In this document: positions 27,801-35,473 of the stretch, one piece after another
Layout of the letters: every line of letters starts with the position of its first letter
Position numbering within the stretch: the stretch's first letter is position 1
Assembly: GCF_002288925.2 (NCBI RefSeq)
Contig: NW_022098023.1
Coordinates: forward strand, 28,795,650-28,859,649
Length of the DNA: 64,000 nt
Reading direction: 5' to 3'
Source: Delphinapterus leucas
Lineage: Eukaryota; Chordata; Mammalia; Artiodactyla; Monodontidae
Notes under the pieces: generated by a model
The model's input: the letters and a program-made list of their open reading frames with translations, nothing else
Told to the model about the DNA's origin: nothing
The model's database searches: none
Made by a program: the position numbers and the translations under genes

Positions 27801-30800
27801 CAATAGGAAATATAAATATACATGTCAAATAAACAAACGACTGAATCTTTCTTATACCATTGGGAGAAAATATCCCACTAATATCCCCCAGTTTATTACA
27901 GAGCAAATGCTGTCTCTTTATATTCTGTCTCCATTTTGTGCAGTGAGCTTTAATCTGTGATTTGTGTAAGCCTATATAATAATTGAAAGTATAAAATGTT
28001 CATAAGGGAGAAAAGAAATAGATTATCCAGTAGCTTCTCTCTTCTTAATTTCCAGAATCCAGCATGGCCTTTTGTAGCATTATGTAATTGATCTATGCAT
28101 GATACATACCTCTATATATAATATATATACATATATCTATTATGTTAGTAATATTATAGAAGTTACAATTTGCTAAATAAGTTTTTTTTAACATTTACTG
28201 GTTGTTTGTTTATATTTCCAGTTCTTGTGATTCCAAGACAATAAATATTCTCAAAAATAAATTTTAAATCTTTAAATCAGTAGTTTCCTTTTCTTCCTGT
28301 GAGACACAAAATTGAATAATTTCACATTTCTCCCTAGCCCAGCTTACTCTCTATAAGGTGGCGTTAATACATGAATGGTAAAAATTGGGAGAAGCTGAAG
28401 ATCTCGTTCATAATGTCACATGAATAATAGAGAAGTGCCGAAGTTTCAGTGTACTGAATTTCTAGATTTTTCTCTTACCTGCCCTAAGTAGCACCTTACA
28501 TTGACTAATCTGCCAGTTACTCGTGTTTGTTGTTATTACATTCGCTTATATCCTTCTCTTTTCTTTATTTAAGCTGGATTGTAGTCACATATTCCACTTA
28601 CAGTGCTGTCGACGAGTTTTGGAAAACAGATGGCTTGGTCCAAGGATAACATTTGGATTTATATCTTGTCCCATTTGCAAGGTATGGAAAGAATCGGAAA
28701 TTATCTGCTTTCTATTAATTTTCATCTTTGTCTTCATCTTTCATCTTTCAAAATAAACATGGCAGCATCTCTCAGTGTCCTTCTTAGTCTACTTTTTACC
28801 ACCAGCCCCCATCAGTTTCTGCTCTCTTCACCCAGGTAGTACCTGAGAATAAGATCTTTCTATTATACTACATTTCAAGACATTAATTGTCCATTAAAAG
28901 CTGATTAAATTAAACTGTTGCATCAGAAAATTCATTTAGATATCATCATGCATTGAAGGGCACGCATCACTGCTTTGAGACCCGCTGAGAGTTCAGTCCA
29001 TGTGACTTGTCAGTGGGTGACTACCAAAAAGAAGAATGAGCCTGTGGTGCTTGTAGGTACTGATACCTGCCGTGAAAGAGTGAAACCTGAACTTTTTAAA
29101 GTGCCATTAGGACAGATTCTTTAGAGCTCCGGTAAAATGAGAAAATTCTTGACATTTTGACACGTCCCTGCAAAGATAGGAACCAAAGCAGCAGGTTATT
29201 TTGGCAAGCTAATGATGTTTAACAAAAAACTTTTGTTTAAGAATGTACTGCCAGACTGGTGTTTAGGGTATAACATGGACTTAGCACAGTCATTGCTTAG
29301 ACTGAGCAATATTCAAAAAGATGATAGGATTTTCTCTCCCTTCTCATTTGTTGCCACAAAGAAAAGTCACATTCAGGAAATGATAGATGAGAGTGATACA
29401 GAAAATACTACTTGTTCATTTCTATTATCTAACATTCTGCCCCACCCCCAAGGAACCAAAAACACACACAGAGGGATATTTGTGGCAGCAGGGTAACCCT
29501 TTATTCCCAGAACAGCTAAGGCAGCAGGAGATATATTTCATACTCAGGAATATGAAGCTAATCAAATGGAATTTTCGTGTTCTGTGCCCCACTTGCCGCC
29601 ACTTTCCCTGCTCTTGGGAAACTATAGGCTTGTGAGGACTTTACAGGATTATTTTTAAATGGCATTTTATTTAGGAAATGTTTGGTTATCTCCTGTCCTA
29701 GCACGGTGCTTGGCACTTAGGTGAATACTAAGTGTTTGTTGAATTAATAAATAAATGATTCTGTTAAAGAATGTTCATTTTTCAAAATTGCAGAACAAAA
29801 TAAATCATATTGTGTTAAAAGACCTGCTTGATCCTATAAAAGAGCTCTATGAGGATGTCAGAAGAAAAGCCCTAATGAGATTGGAATATGAAGGTCTGCA
29901 TAAGAGCGAAGCTATCACAACCCCTGGTGTGAGATTTTATAATGACCCCGCTGGCTATGCCATGAATAGATATGCATATTATGTCTGCTACAAATGCAGA
30001 AAGGTATGCTGTTAATCATATTACGAATTATTAAGATTACCTGTGTGATTAAGAAGTTGAATAGTATAGTGATGTCTAATTATTCTTACGTTTTAAGTCT
30101 AAAGTTAAAAATGAGAAAGTTCGGTGCTGTGCTTCAAGTAGAATTTATTTCCTTAATTTGTTTTGGGGCGCTTTTTTTTTTTAACATATACAGACTATTT
30201 CCAAAACAAACATGAGGTGTTTCACTACACAAGCTGTTTCCCATCAGCAATCCCCTCTTGTTTTCCAAATCCAGTTGGCTCTGGAATAAACTTCTTTTGC
30301 TTAACTCTTTTGACCATTCCCTTCTTAAAATTCTTACCTCCTTGGCTCCCAGGACAAGACTCTCTTTGGTATCTTCCTTCCTTTCTGGTCACTTGTCTTT
30401 ACCCCCCTCACAGAGTTCCTTTTTATTCATCTACTCCTTACATATTTGTTTCCCCAGCCCTCCATTCTTGCCTGATCATACCTCCTCACCTTTGGTGACC
30501 TGTATACCCATGCCTTTGCCTACCACCTGTATTGTTCCGACCCTCCAAAATTTTTGAGATTTGGATACAAATACCCAACTGTCTACCAGACATTTAGATT
30601 TCTCACAGATACTTCTGACTCTCTCAATCTCCAGTCTGTATTAACAAATGAACAAAGTCAATTCTACCTCCAGATCTCTCTTGAGTTATTTTTTCTTTCT
30701 AGTATTATATCTTTAGCAACCCTAATCATTTTCTTTGGTAATTATTAGTAGCCTTCTTACTGGGCTTCTTGTGTGGAGCCCCTAACCTCTCCAGTTCCAT

Positions 30801-33800
30801 GCTTTACACTTACAATTCCACTAGCAGATGAACATTTCTAGATCCCAGATCTGATCGTGTCACTGTTCAGCTTCTAATCCTGTGGCCCCTCCTCCTCTCT
30901 AGTCTCATCTCCCAGCATGCCACCACTTGTGCCCCGTGCAACGGAACACGGAACAACTTGCAGTGCCCCAAACTGGGCCGTGTTGGCTCACTCACCCACA
31001 CCTCCACGCCGTCGCCCGGGCTCTTCTGTCCATGGAATGCTCTTCTCTGCCTCCTACGCTGCATCTTACTCTCACTTGCCACCCACGCACACGCACACAC
31101 TCATAGGCACGGCCAGGTCTGTGCAATCACACTTCCGGATTCGGCTCCGGTTTCGCCTCCTCTGCAGCGTGCCCCGACCTCCCCACCACCGCCACGCCAT
31201 TTTGACATCTCGCATACGTCCGTCTAAGCGCTCATTATTCTGCATTAACGGTGACTGGTTCACGTGTCTCTGTCCCCCTTGATAAGTTCCATGAGGACGA
31301 AGACTATGTTTCTTAAGTTCTCTATCTCTAGTACTTGGCACTTATTAGACACTAAGTTAATTGGAGAATGAATAAATGAAGGAATCAATATATGAAAGAT
31401 GCATAGTCTCCCGAAGCAACAGAAAGAAAATACAGATAATGAATGGAAGGCTAAGTAGATAGATGGTAGCCAGAAAGGCAGACAAATACACACACCCAAG
31501 GAAAGACCAATGGTGTACATTTGTGAAACTTGAATTGTTACAAATAATAAAATACTATTTCTTCTGTGTGTTTAATGTACTGAACCTCATAAATGAATAC
31601 TGCGCTACCACACAGATGACAGTCAGATGTCCAGGAAGCCACGCAGGGAATCTAGAAAAGTAAAACAGCTGGAATAGGCCCCCAGGACAAATGAAATACT
31701 TCTAAGGCCTGATTTAGCTGGTGGATGACCATTTATAGCCTCTTTATCAATGAAGCCTGTCTTCATCTTGTTTTTCCAGTACAAATAATAGATTTCTATT
31801 GACTCATCTTATTTATACCCAATTATGGATATAGTTTTTTTGTCTATGAGACATGTTATATATGCAGAATGCCCCAGTTATGATTGGTCTAATTTATTTT
31901 GTGCCCAGAGCAAATAGAGAGGAATTACCCATGATGATAACTTCATATATTCAAGTATCTGTATTAGATACTGTTGAGTTCCTCCATGTAGTGAAGCTCT
32001 GTAAGTATGAGCAATGTCCTGAACAGAATATCCAAATTTGCCTTTCCTTTTTAAACATTTTTATATGATCAAAATTGATTTTTTTCTTTCCCATTAGCCT
32101 CAGGATTATAATTTTATACTAATATTTATTTTAGGCATTTATTTAGAATAGTAGAGGGGAATATGTTATTTCATATTTCAAAAAGAGAAAAACTATTCAA
32201 ACTTGGCCCTGGAAAATCATAGCTTCTCTTTACTACTTAATATCCTATTCTTGATATTTATTTGGAATATTATACATTCTTTTGTTATTTTGCTTTGACA
32301 GTACAATGTCTGAACTTTCTACTGTAAGTATGAATGCATTCCAGAACTGAAGTAGCTTTATTTCATACCCTGATCTATTTCTTACAGGCAGCAATATGGG
32401 TATCCACTTGGCATTACAAGGGAATGTCAATAGACAATAGTATTTCCTGAGACCTCTCGATCTCACTTCCATTGCACCCACACTGAACCTCCCATGGCAG
32501 AGTTTTCTGTTTCCTGCTGTGATCTGAATGCATTCCCTCCTTAGGCATATTTCGGTGGTGAAGCTCGTTGCGATGCTGAGGCTGGACAGGGAGATGATTA
32601 TGATCCCAGAGAGCTCATTTGCGGTGCCTGTTCTGATGTGTCCAGGGCTCAGGTGGGCAGAACATTTTATTAGAAAGGACAGTTTAGAAATGTTAAGCTT
32701 CTATGTTTTTAAAATAATAATATAACGAATATGATGGGGATAGTATAGTACATTTTTTTTCCCCAGTGCTTTCTGATGTTTGTAGGGCAGTGTATAATTT
32801 TCCAGATCATTTTGTATATATTATTTCTTTTGGATGGTATTTGCATTTTATAATTTTGTCTCCCATAAGATAATCACCATATTTCAACAAGTAATAAATT
32901 TACTTACTTCATTTTCTTAAACCTGCAGTCACACTTTTAGGTTTTTCCGTCTTCAGTGAAATCTTAATAATACATCTATGAGATTGAGAGATAGAAGAAA
33001 TATTATTAATTTTTCAATTTGGCTGACCAAGAAACAGTCACAAGGAAATTAAATGGCTAGCTTATTAAATAATATTGGTTATTATGGAGCTGGGATTTAA
33101 TTTTGGGGCTTCGTCCAAACCTTTTGGGCCAAGCCACACATTTATTCAATATTTTAATGTGTGTATCATCAGTTTTTCAGTCAGTTTTGAGAGCTGTGTG
33201 TACTCTCAAAATATGAATCACTGAGTTAAGTGTATGGTTTTCTTAGGTATCGTTGAAATAGACTTGCCATAATCTTGTATTTATTTTCTTTTGCTGTAGA
33301 TGTGTCCGAAACATGGCACAGACTTTTTGGAATATAAATGTCGCTACTGCTGTTCAGTGGCAGTCTTTTTCTGTTTTGGAACAACACATTTTTGTAATGC
33401 TTGTCATGATGATTTTCAGAGAATGACCAGCATTCCTAAGGAAGAACTACCACACTGTCCTGCAGGTATGCTTTTAATATTCATAAATATGGCTATAATG
33501 TATATGGTATCTCGTTTTGTTTAATGATCACATGAGAACACTTTGTTTCAAGTGGCAGAGACCCAGTTCAAACTATACTAAAGAAACAAAGGGAATTCCT
33601 CGGCCCTTGTAAGCGTCTGACTTTCTGAGTGGAGTAAAAAGTAAGATGACCATCATGAACGAGGGACTCAAAGCTGTAAGAAGCAATTGTGTGGGGACTG
33701 AGAAGGAAGTCAGCTAAGGATTAGTAGAAGGATAGCTGCTCAGCACTAAAGGGCCCTGAGAAGTTTGAAATTATAAATTGATAATAGAACCATTTAAAAG

Positions 33801-35473
33801 GATTTCGTGATTTTTTTTTTTTTTTGGTCACACATCTGCCTTTATTGTGAGCAGCTATGATATTTTTTAAGAAGCCTGGAACCAGCACCATAAAATGGAC
33901 AAGTGATTTGATCTAGAATGGCTGGGAATGGGCAGCATAGTGAGCATCAGAAAGCCAAGGGAATTAAAGAAGCCACTGAGAATACAGGAGAGATGATTGT
34001 CTATGGAGGTCAGGCTGAGAAAAAGTGAATATGAAACCAAAAAGAGACAAAATTGGAAGAGGTCAGGAGGCTGGTGATCACAGTGGGGTGGCATACCAGG
34101 CTTAACAGAAGTGAGAAGAGTGGAAGGAGAGGTAAATGTGACCACAGAAGAGACAGATCTGAAACGAGTGGAAATACATGCAAGAGCACATACACCACAG
34201 TGTACAACGTTGTTAAAGCTGGGAAACACACAGTCTCATCCATTGCTTACCAGAGTGCAAATGGCAGAACCCTGTGGTGCCTCTCAAAATTGCCAATATA
34301 CCTACCCTTCAACAATCCCACTTCCGGGGATATACCCACATATGTGAGAAAAATAAAAAAGAGCAGATATGAAGGTTATCCATTGCATAATTGTTTATAA
34401 TAATACAAGTTTGTAAACAATGCAAGTATCCAGTAAGAGGTTGGTTAAACACTCAGTACTACACACTATTAAAAAGGAAGGTGACTGAGGATGGAGTTTC
34501 TGTGTACTAATATGGAAAGATCTATAGCAGACACTGTTAAATGAAAAATCAAGCTACTGAACAGTGTGTGTAGTATGCCACCTTTTGTAAGAAAGGGGGA
34601 AATGAGAATATATACTCATATGCATTTAAAAAAACCACTGGGGAGATTGACAAGAAACTAATAAAACTGATTAACTATTGGGGAAAACAGGGAAAAATGG
34701 GATAAAAATGGGGGGAAGGTGACTTCTTTTTGTATGTAATTTTTTTTAACATTTTGATTTTTAAACCGTGTAAAGTATATTATCTATTCAAAAACAAGGA
34801 TACTAAGATACATAGGGTTTTTTTTAAGTACGGCTACTCTTTTCTATTTGCTCATCTCAAGTAAAATTTGTTATACTATTCTTCCTCCACTTCCTTTACA
34901 GTAGAAGTACTTTAGGACTTTTCAAGAAGCTTTAAAGAAGCAAGATGAGAATAACGTGAGGCTAGAGTGTTTAGGAAAATGGCCAGAATAGAGGCGTGAG
35001 CCAGGACGAGCAGGAGGAGGGTGGTGAGCTGGAGGCCAGCGAAGGAAGGGAGCGAAAAGGGGGCGGTGTTGTATGGATGAGGACAAGAGTCCAGATTAAG
35101 AAGTTGAAGGAGATAATCCTTCTGGCCTGGGATAGGGACCCTATCCCTTCCTGCTGCATGTATGTGGTACGTTGAATTTTTTATAGTGAATGTTTTTGTT
35201 TTTGTGGTTAGAAGAAAATAATTTTTTAATTTTATATTTGCATAACTACAGTCACATTATTTCTCTAAGTAACTTACAGGTGATTAATATTTACATTAGG
35301 TTTGTATGTGTTGTGTGTTTTAATTATATTTTTTTGCCTCCTTCAAAATTTATACAGGTCCCAAAGGCAAACAATTAGAAGGAACTGAATGTCCTCTCCA
35401 TGTTGTGCATCCACCCACTGGAGAAGAGTTTGCCCTGGGTTGTGGAGTGTGCAGAAATGCTCACACTTTTTAG
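786..35473 (+). CDS. MYCBP2: MYCBP2 (PAM/PHR1) E3 ubiquitin ligase, C-terminal 1,053 residues in 21 exons
   Basis: Twenty-one exons with GT-AG borders join in one frame to a TAG stop at 35471-35473. The product matches the C-terminus of the PHR family ligase MYCBP2 (about 4,640-4,678 residues in human). Domain order by window residue: DOC/APC10-like domain about 94-272; helical linker; B-box-like Cys/His segment about 634-676; further Cys-rich part 722-790; RING-H2 803-853; tandem-cysteine (TC) catalytic domain to the end. Window residue plus 3587 gives human 4,640-form numbering, which assumes no indels; RING and catalytic residues fall where expected. Known role of the family: a RING-Cys-relay E3 that passes ubiquitin through two cysteines to Thr/Ser, works with FBXO45, and controls axon and synapse development (for example DLK and NMNAT2 turnover). 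The 5' exons, about 3,590 residues, lie upstream of the window. Exons are listed separately below. Confidence 0.97.
2007..2163 (+). CDS. MYCBP2: MYCBP2 exon, residues 54-106, start of DOC domain
   Basis: Acceptor TTTTTAG/A completes the split Arg codon; donor CAG/GTCAGT. It encodes an acidic linker ([13 protein letters not shown]) leading into the DOC/APC10-like beta-jellyroll domain. It ends phase 0 with MSQ. Confidence 0.94.
2333..2557 (+). CDS. MYCBP2: MYCBP2 exon, residues 107-181, DOC domain
   Basis: Seventy-five whole codons from [15 protein letters not shown] to SRDLG; donor GGG/GTAAGA. It includes the typical APC10/DOC stretch around [19 protein letters not shown], where a jellyroll strand follows a substrate-facing loop. 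Confidence 0.96.
4617..4682 (+). CDS. MYCBP2: MYCBP2 small exon, residues 182-203, DOC domain
   Basis: A 66-bp exon, too short for ORF scanning. Acceptor TATTTTAG/AATAAA, donor CAG/GTAATT. It encodes [20 protein letters not shown] plus KQ and keeps phase 0 on both sides, so skipping it would remove 22 residues from the DOC fold without a frameshift. Confidence 0.93.
4683..5787 (+). other. MYCBP2 intron with an MIR remnant
   Basis: AT-rich intron. A diverged MIR in sense orientation lies at about 5,505-5,655: CTCCATCACTTACTAGACGT, then CTCACTTTCTTCACCTGTA, in the usual order. Nothing else is recognised. Confidence 0.5.
5788..6027 (+). CDS. MYCBP2: MYCBP2 exon, residues 204-283, end of DOC domain
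   Basis: Eighty codons from [18 protein letters not shown] to FRLITSQ; acceptor CTCCTAG, donor CAG/GTGAGT. It carries the C-terminal DOC strands, including the GWKDGES turn, and the start of the following helix. Confidence 0.96.
6346..6444 (+). CDS. MYCBP2: MYCBP2 exon, residues 284-316
   Basis: Thirty-three codons, [19 protein letters not shown] to GEEKVYN; acceptor CACCAG, donor AAT/GTATTT. The donor lacks the usual AG before GT, so it is a rather weak site. A 9.2 kb repeat-filled intron follows. The downstream intron sequence at 6470-6690 has a partial copy at 13,670-14,045. Confidence 0.92.
7341..7362 (+). repeat. Poly-A tract, 22 bp
   Basis: Twenty-two consecutive A in the large MYCBP2 intron, not attached to any SINE body I can see. 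It may be a mononucleotide microsatellite or the tail of a decayed retrocopy. Confidence 0.9.
7900..8165 (-). mobile_element. Old L1 3'-end fragment, antisense
   Basis: The order of AAAATTTACATACAAAAAAT, then GTGAAATCATCACAAGC, CCCCTGGCAACCACTGA and a final TTATTTAATGGAACCCTGTA matches the old mammalian L1 3' region read in reverse. It is heavily diverged. It lies directly next to the 3' end of the younger L1 at 8,198. Confidence 0.55.
9621..11083 (-). pseudogene. L1 ORF2 reverse transcriptase, broken
   Basis: Two frames cover the reverse transcriptase: 10,157-11,083 ([20 protein letters not shown], then SPGPDGF and the LIPKPDKD block) and 9,621-10,160 (starting at [17 protein letters not shown] and carrying SADDMILY, where active L1 has FADD). 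The frame changes near 10,157-10,160. Further breaks separate the endonuclease side and the C-terminal piece at 9,193-9,510. The element cannot make intact ORF2 protein and is a dead copy. Confidence 0.85.
12198..12470 (-). pseudogene. L1 ORF1 C-terminal fragment
   Basis: Minus-strand frame with [19 protein letters not shown] and [19 protein letters not shown], the RNA-binding C-terminal half of L1 ORF1p. The rest of ORF1 is lost by 5' truncation. Confidence 0.8.
12561..13660 (-). mobile_element. Older L1 relic, antisense
   Basis: Diverged L1 text in reverse: TTTTGGCTATTCCAGGTCCT, GGAATTGCACCAAAGTGC, CTAGTGTATAAAGATACAG and TTGTAGTATCTTTGGGATT, in the same order as the younger L1 beside it but far more decayed. 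The younger L1 is inserted next to or into it. A (AAAT)n run sits at about 12,990-13,012. L1 text resumes at 14,050 after a 380-bp interruption. Confidence 0.8.
13670..14045 (+). repeat. Copy of the intron segment at 6470-6690, split by an L1 tail
   Basis: Positions 13,686-13,730 match 6,494-6,540 (shared AATAATCCAT core, TGTATNTTAATG). Positions 13,985-14,025 match 6,618-6,670 (shared GTATTTTAAGTA). Between them, 13,812-13,935 is an L1 3'-end fragment in sense orientation (GGTGATGGTTGCACTG, ATTGAACTGTACACTTTAAA). Either a local duplication or two copies of one unnamed repeat. Confidence 0.6.
14050..14990 (-). mobile_element. Older L1 relic, antisense, continued
   Basis: Further diverged L1 ORF2 text in reverse: TGCCCATTTCATCTAAGTTG, then TTTCCTAAGGTCCTAATATG, TTGATTTCTTCCTTGACC and GATTAATTCAGTTGGCTGAT. 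It continues the element of 12,561-13,660 towards the L1 5' side, so the copy at 13,670-14,045 sits inside one old L1. Confidence 0.75.
14995..15150 (+). repeat. MIR SINE, sense
   Basis: TGCCTCAGTTTTCTTACCTG, then GTGAGGATTAAATAAGAT and GTGCCATACACATGCTAAGC follow the MIR order. Diverged and partial. Confidence 0.75.
15625..15705 (+). CDS. MYCBP2: MYCBP2 exon, residues 317-343
   Basis: An 81-bp exon: [20 protein letters not shown] then LTNLQKQ. Acceptor ATAAAG, donor CAG/GTTGGT, which is non-optimal at +3 and +4. It is phase 0 on both sides. It sits right after the L1-expanded intron and was found by joining frames, not by ORF length. Confidence 0.92.
15706..16761 (+). other. MYCBP2 intron, no recognised repeat
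   Basis: AT-rich intron of about 1 kb. I see no repeat or coding exon in it. Confidence 0.4.
16762..17028 (+). CDS. MYCBP2: MYCBP2 exon, residues 344-432
   Basis: Eighty-nine codons from [20 protein letters not shown] to SPRVQRQ; acceptor AAATAG, donor CAG/GTGACT. The product is predicted to be mostly helical (SYCFEL-like and [10 protein letters not shown] segments), in the ARM/HEAT-like linker between the DOC domain and the zinc-binding C-terminus. Confidence 0.96.
17465..17705 (-). mobile_element. L1 3'-end fragment, antisense
   Basis: ATTGGTGTATAGTTGATTAA, CAGCAAAGTGATTCAGTTAT and GAGTTCCCTGTGCTGTACAG mark the 3' UTR of the cetartiodactyl-type L1 in reverse. It ends about 30 bp before the next MYCBP2 acceptor. 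A second copy of the same region is at 21,718-22,010. Confidence 0.85.
17738..18021 (+). CDS. MYCBP2: MYCBP2 exon, residues 433-526
   Basis: Starts [19 protein letters not shown] and ends MIFNS plus two bases of a Ser codon; acceptor TACCAG, donor CCAG/GTTGGT (weak +3 T). It encodes the helical linker with a Gly/Thr-rich loop ([16 protein letters not shown]). It begins about 40 bp downstream of an L1 3'-end fragment. Confidence 0.95.
18205..18340 (+). mobile_element. CHR-type tRNA-derived SINE, sense
   Basis: GGGACTTCCCACGTGGTCCA, GGTTCTATCCCTGGTCTGGG and GATCCCACATGCTGTGCAGC, then an A-rich tail. This is the shorter CHR form found in cetaceans and relatives. Short flanking AAATTAG repeats may be its target-site duplication. 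Confidence 0.88.
18480..19140 (+). mobile_element. L1 ORF2-end and 3' region, sense, diverged
   Basis: GAAAAGATACCTCACTGGTA, TTTGACCTACCAATTCTACT, CATGTGCAGAAGGATATATA and TTAGAGACATCTGGAATAA keep the L1 order. The element probably resumes at 19,850-20,010, after the DNA transposon inserted at 19,256. Confidence 0.7.
19256..19748 (+). mobile_element. Non-autonomous TA-target DNA transposon with TIRs
   Basis: Starts CAGTAAGTCCCCTACATAC and ends with the inverted counterpart GTATGTAGGGGACTTGCTG, one mismatch in 19. Both ends are flanked by TA (19,254-19,255 and 19,749-19,750), the target duplication of Tc1/mariner-type elements. At 493 bp with no long ORF it is a deletion derivative. CAG ends and TA targets point to the Tigger group; I cannot name the subfamily. 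It lies within an old L1. Confidence 0.85.
20096..20192 (+). CDS. MYCBP2: MYCBP2 exon, residues 527-559
   Basis: A 97-bp exon. The first T completes AG+T (Ser), then [20 protein letters not shown] to KDMAA; acceptor CTTGTAG, donor GCA/GTAAGT. Phase 2 to 0. Confidence 0.94.
20193..21504 (+). other. MYCBP2 intron, no recognised repeat
   Basis: About 1.3 kb of AT-rich intron. I see no repeat, exon or RNA gene. A short A-run is at 20,460. Confidence 0.4.
21505..21624 (+). CDS. MYCBP2: MYCBP2 exon, residues 560-599
   Basis: Forty codons, [20 protein letters not shown] to RCIATTR; acceptor CATTAG, donor AGG/GTAGGT. Helical; it precedes the B-box-like segment. Confidence 0.95.
21718..22010 (-). 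mobile_element. L1 3'-end fragment, antisense, with (TATC)n(TA)n
   Basis: TTATTGAAGTATAGTTGATT, then CAGCAAAGTGATTCAGTTAT and AGTTCCCTGTGCTATACAGT are the cetartiodactyl L1 3' UTR in reverse. A microsatellite inside, TATC repeats at 21,799-21,810 followed by 13 TA units to 21,836, lies at a spot where this L1 family is often AT-repetitive. Confidence 0.88.
22011..23392 (+). other. MYCBP2 intron, no recognised repeat
   Basis: Unique-looking intron after the L1 fragment. Open frames at 22,550-22,917 show no family sequence. Nothing else is recognised. Confidence 0.4.
23393..23494 (+). CDS. MYCBP2: MYCBP2 exon, residues 600-633
   Basis: Thirty-four codons, [20 protein letters not shown] to DGQQKQM; acceptor TTCGGCAG, donor ATG/GTAAGA. 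A sense CHR SINE begins only about 84 bp past the donor. Confidence 0.94.
23578..23784 (+). mobile_element. CHR-type SINE, sense, full length with A-tail
   Basis: GGCTTCCCTGGTGGCACAAT, box B-like GGTTCGTGCC, then the CHR body (GGAGCGGCTGGGCCCC, GCGTCCTGTGCTCCGCAAC) and about 20 A. Only 84 bp downstream of a MYCBP2 exon. Forms an inverted pair with the SINE at 24,348-24,592 in the same intron. Confidence 0.95.
24348..24592 (-). mobile_element. CHR-related SINE, antisense, with (TTTA)n
   Basis: Reverse of the SINE: a TTTA repeat (24,349-24,373), TTTTTGGCTGCATTGGGTCT, GTTGCGGAGCACGGGCTC, GAACCCCTGTCCACTGCATT and the end CACCAGGGAAGCCC. It ends about 180 bp upstream of the next MYCBP2 exon. Confidence 0.93.
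24772..24900 (+). CDS. MYCBP2: MYCBP2 exon, residues 634-676, B-box-like zinc segment
   Basis: Forty-three codons from [17 protein letters not shown] to THQRQ; acceptor TTCTAG, donor CAG/GTGAAA. The order CDNH, CNVC, CTDC, then HLH and TKTH is the Cys/His layout of a B-box-type zinc finger. In this family the segment sits ahead of the RING and is thought to be structural. Confidence 0.95.
24990..25190 (+). repeat. MIR SINE, sense, well preserved
   Basis: CCTTGGAATCAAAGACCCTG, CATTTACCAGCTGTGTAAAT, TAACCTCTGAGACTTGGTTT and GGGGCTGTTGTGAAGATTAA give a near-complete MIR. It fills most of the short intron between the exons at 24,772 and 25,265. Confidence 0.88.
25265..25397 (+). CDS. MYCBP2: MYCBP2 exon, residues 677-720
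   Basis: [20 protein letters not shown] to FREHT plus one base of Gly; acceptor ACAATAG, donor ACAG/GTAAAA. Phase 0 to 1, matched by the next exon. Confidence 0.95.
25398..26678 (+). other. MYCBP2 intron with an MIR fragment
   Basis: AT-rich intron. A short MIR core lies at about 25,585-25,672 (ACTAGCTGTGTGACCTTGGG, CAAGTCGTTTTATCTCC). The rest is unassigned. Confidence 0.5.
26679..26782 (+). CDS. MYCBP2: MYCBP2 exon, residues 721-755, Cys-rich
   Basis: Its first two bases complete the Gly codon, then [18 protein letters not shown] to SDADCQ; acceptor AACCTAG, donor CAG/GTGCGT. The CRFC pair and the later two Cys suggest another zinc-binding site before the RING. Confidence 0.94.
27571..27759 (+). 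CDS. MYCBP2: MYCBP2 exon, residues 756-818, first half of RING-H2
   Basis: Sixty-three codons from [19 protein letters not shown] to [16 protein letters not shown]; acceptor AACAG, donor CAG/GTTGTC (weak). The CMIC pair (window C803 and C806) supplies the first two RING zinc ligands. The HPCGHPCGG stretch just before it is a compact Cys/His knot typical of PHR proteins. Confidence 0.97.
28574..28681 (+). CDS. MYCBP2: MYCBP2 exon, residues 819-854, second half of RING-H2
   Basis: Thirty-six codons, [18 protein letters not shown] to SCPICK; acceptor TTTAAG, donor AAG/GTATGG. With the previous exon it completes the pattern C-x2-C-x14-C-x-H-x2-H-x2-C-x20-C-x2-C, a C3H2C3 RING that recruits the E2. 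All eight ligands are present. Confidence 0.97.
29794..30003 (+). CDS. MYCBP2: MYCBP2 exon, residues 855-924, RING-to-TC linker
   Basis: Seventy codons, [20 protein letters not shown] to CYKCRK; acceptor ATTGCAG, donor AAG/GTATGC. It forms the helical linker after the RING and opens the tandem-cysteine domain with the zinc-binding CYKC pair. Confidence 0.96.
30770..31385 (+). mobile_element. L2 LINE fragment, sense
   Basis: GATCGTGTCACTGTTCAGCT, CTCTCTAGTCTCATCTCCCA, a GC-rich middle (CATGGAATGCTCTTCTCTGC), then CCATGAGGACGAAGACTATG and a GAATGAATAAATGAAGG end follow the L2 order. Diverged. Long frames at 30,867-31,341 are this repeat's GC-rich part, not genes. The remainder of the intron, 30,004-30,769 and 31,386-32,544, has no recognised element. 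Confidence 0.75.
32545..32652 (+). CDS. MYCBP2: MYCBP2 exon, residues 925-960, upstream relay cysteine
   Basis: Thirty-six codons starting [16 protein letters not shown]; acceptor CCTTAG, donor CAG/GTGGGC. The Cys codon at 32569-32571 (window C933) is the upstream relay cysteine, C4520 in human 4,640-form numbering. The Glu codon at 32611-32613 corresponds to E4534, part of the catalytic triad. Numbering is from memory of the human protein. Confidence 0.96.
33300..33465 (+). CDS. MYCBP2: MYCBP2 exon, residues 961-1015, downstream catalytic cysteine
   Basis: [18 protein letters not shown] to PHCPA plus one base of Gly; acceptor CTGTAG, donor GCAG/GTATGC. The Cys codon at 33372-33374 (window C985) is the esterifying cysteine C4572, followed by Phe. 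The His codon at 33405-33407 matches H4583. The many other Cys and His residues bind structural zinc in the TC domain. Confidence 0.97.
33466..34169 (+). other. MYCBP2 last intron, 5' part
   Basis: Holds a T-run at about 33,811-33,826 followed by a purine-rich stretch. It could be a decayed antisense retrocopy, but I cannot identify it. The intron just before (32,653-33,299) has nothing recognised. Confidence 0.35.
34170..34800 (+). mobile_element. Old L1 3'-end fragment, sense
   Basis: CAACAATCCCACTTCCGGGG, CATTGCATAATTGTTTATAA, CTAATATGGAAAGATCTATA, ACAGTGTGTGTAGTATGCCA and a final TATCTATTCAAAAACAAG keep the order of an old mammalian L1 3' end. Heavily diverged. Confidence 0.8.
35358..35473 (+). 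CDS. MYCBP2: MYCBP2 last coding exon, residues 1016-1053 and stop
   Basis: Acceptor TATACAG; the first two bases complete Gly, then [19 protein letters not shown] to CRNAHTF and TAG. It gives the last TC-domain zinc ligands (CPLHVVH, CGVC). The ending CRNAHTF is the family's usual C-terminus, so the protein is complete at this end. Confidence 0.97.

Larger units (their letters stand above)
26783..29793 (+). other. MYCBP2 introns around the RING exons
   Basis: Three introns (26,783-27,570; 27,760-28,573; 28,682-29,793). No clear repeat except a probable MIR or L2 tail at about 29,695-29,755 (GCACGGTGCTTGGCACTTAG, then AATAAATAAATGA). Open frames here run through intron and are not genes. Confidence 0.4.

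Noticed and set aside
30867..31341. Overlapping frames up to 121 codons on both strands
   Set aside because: They are the GC-rich middle of an L2 fragment.
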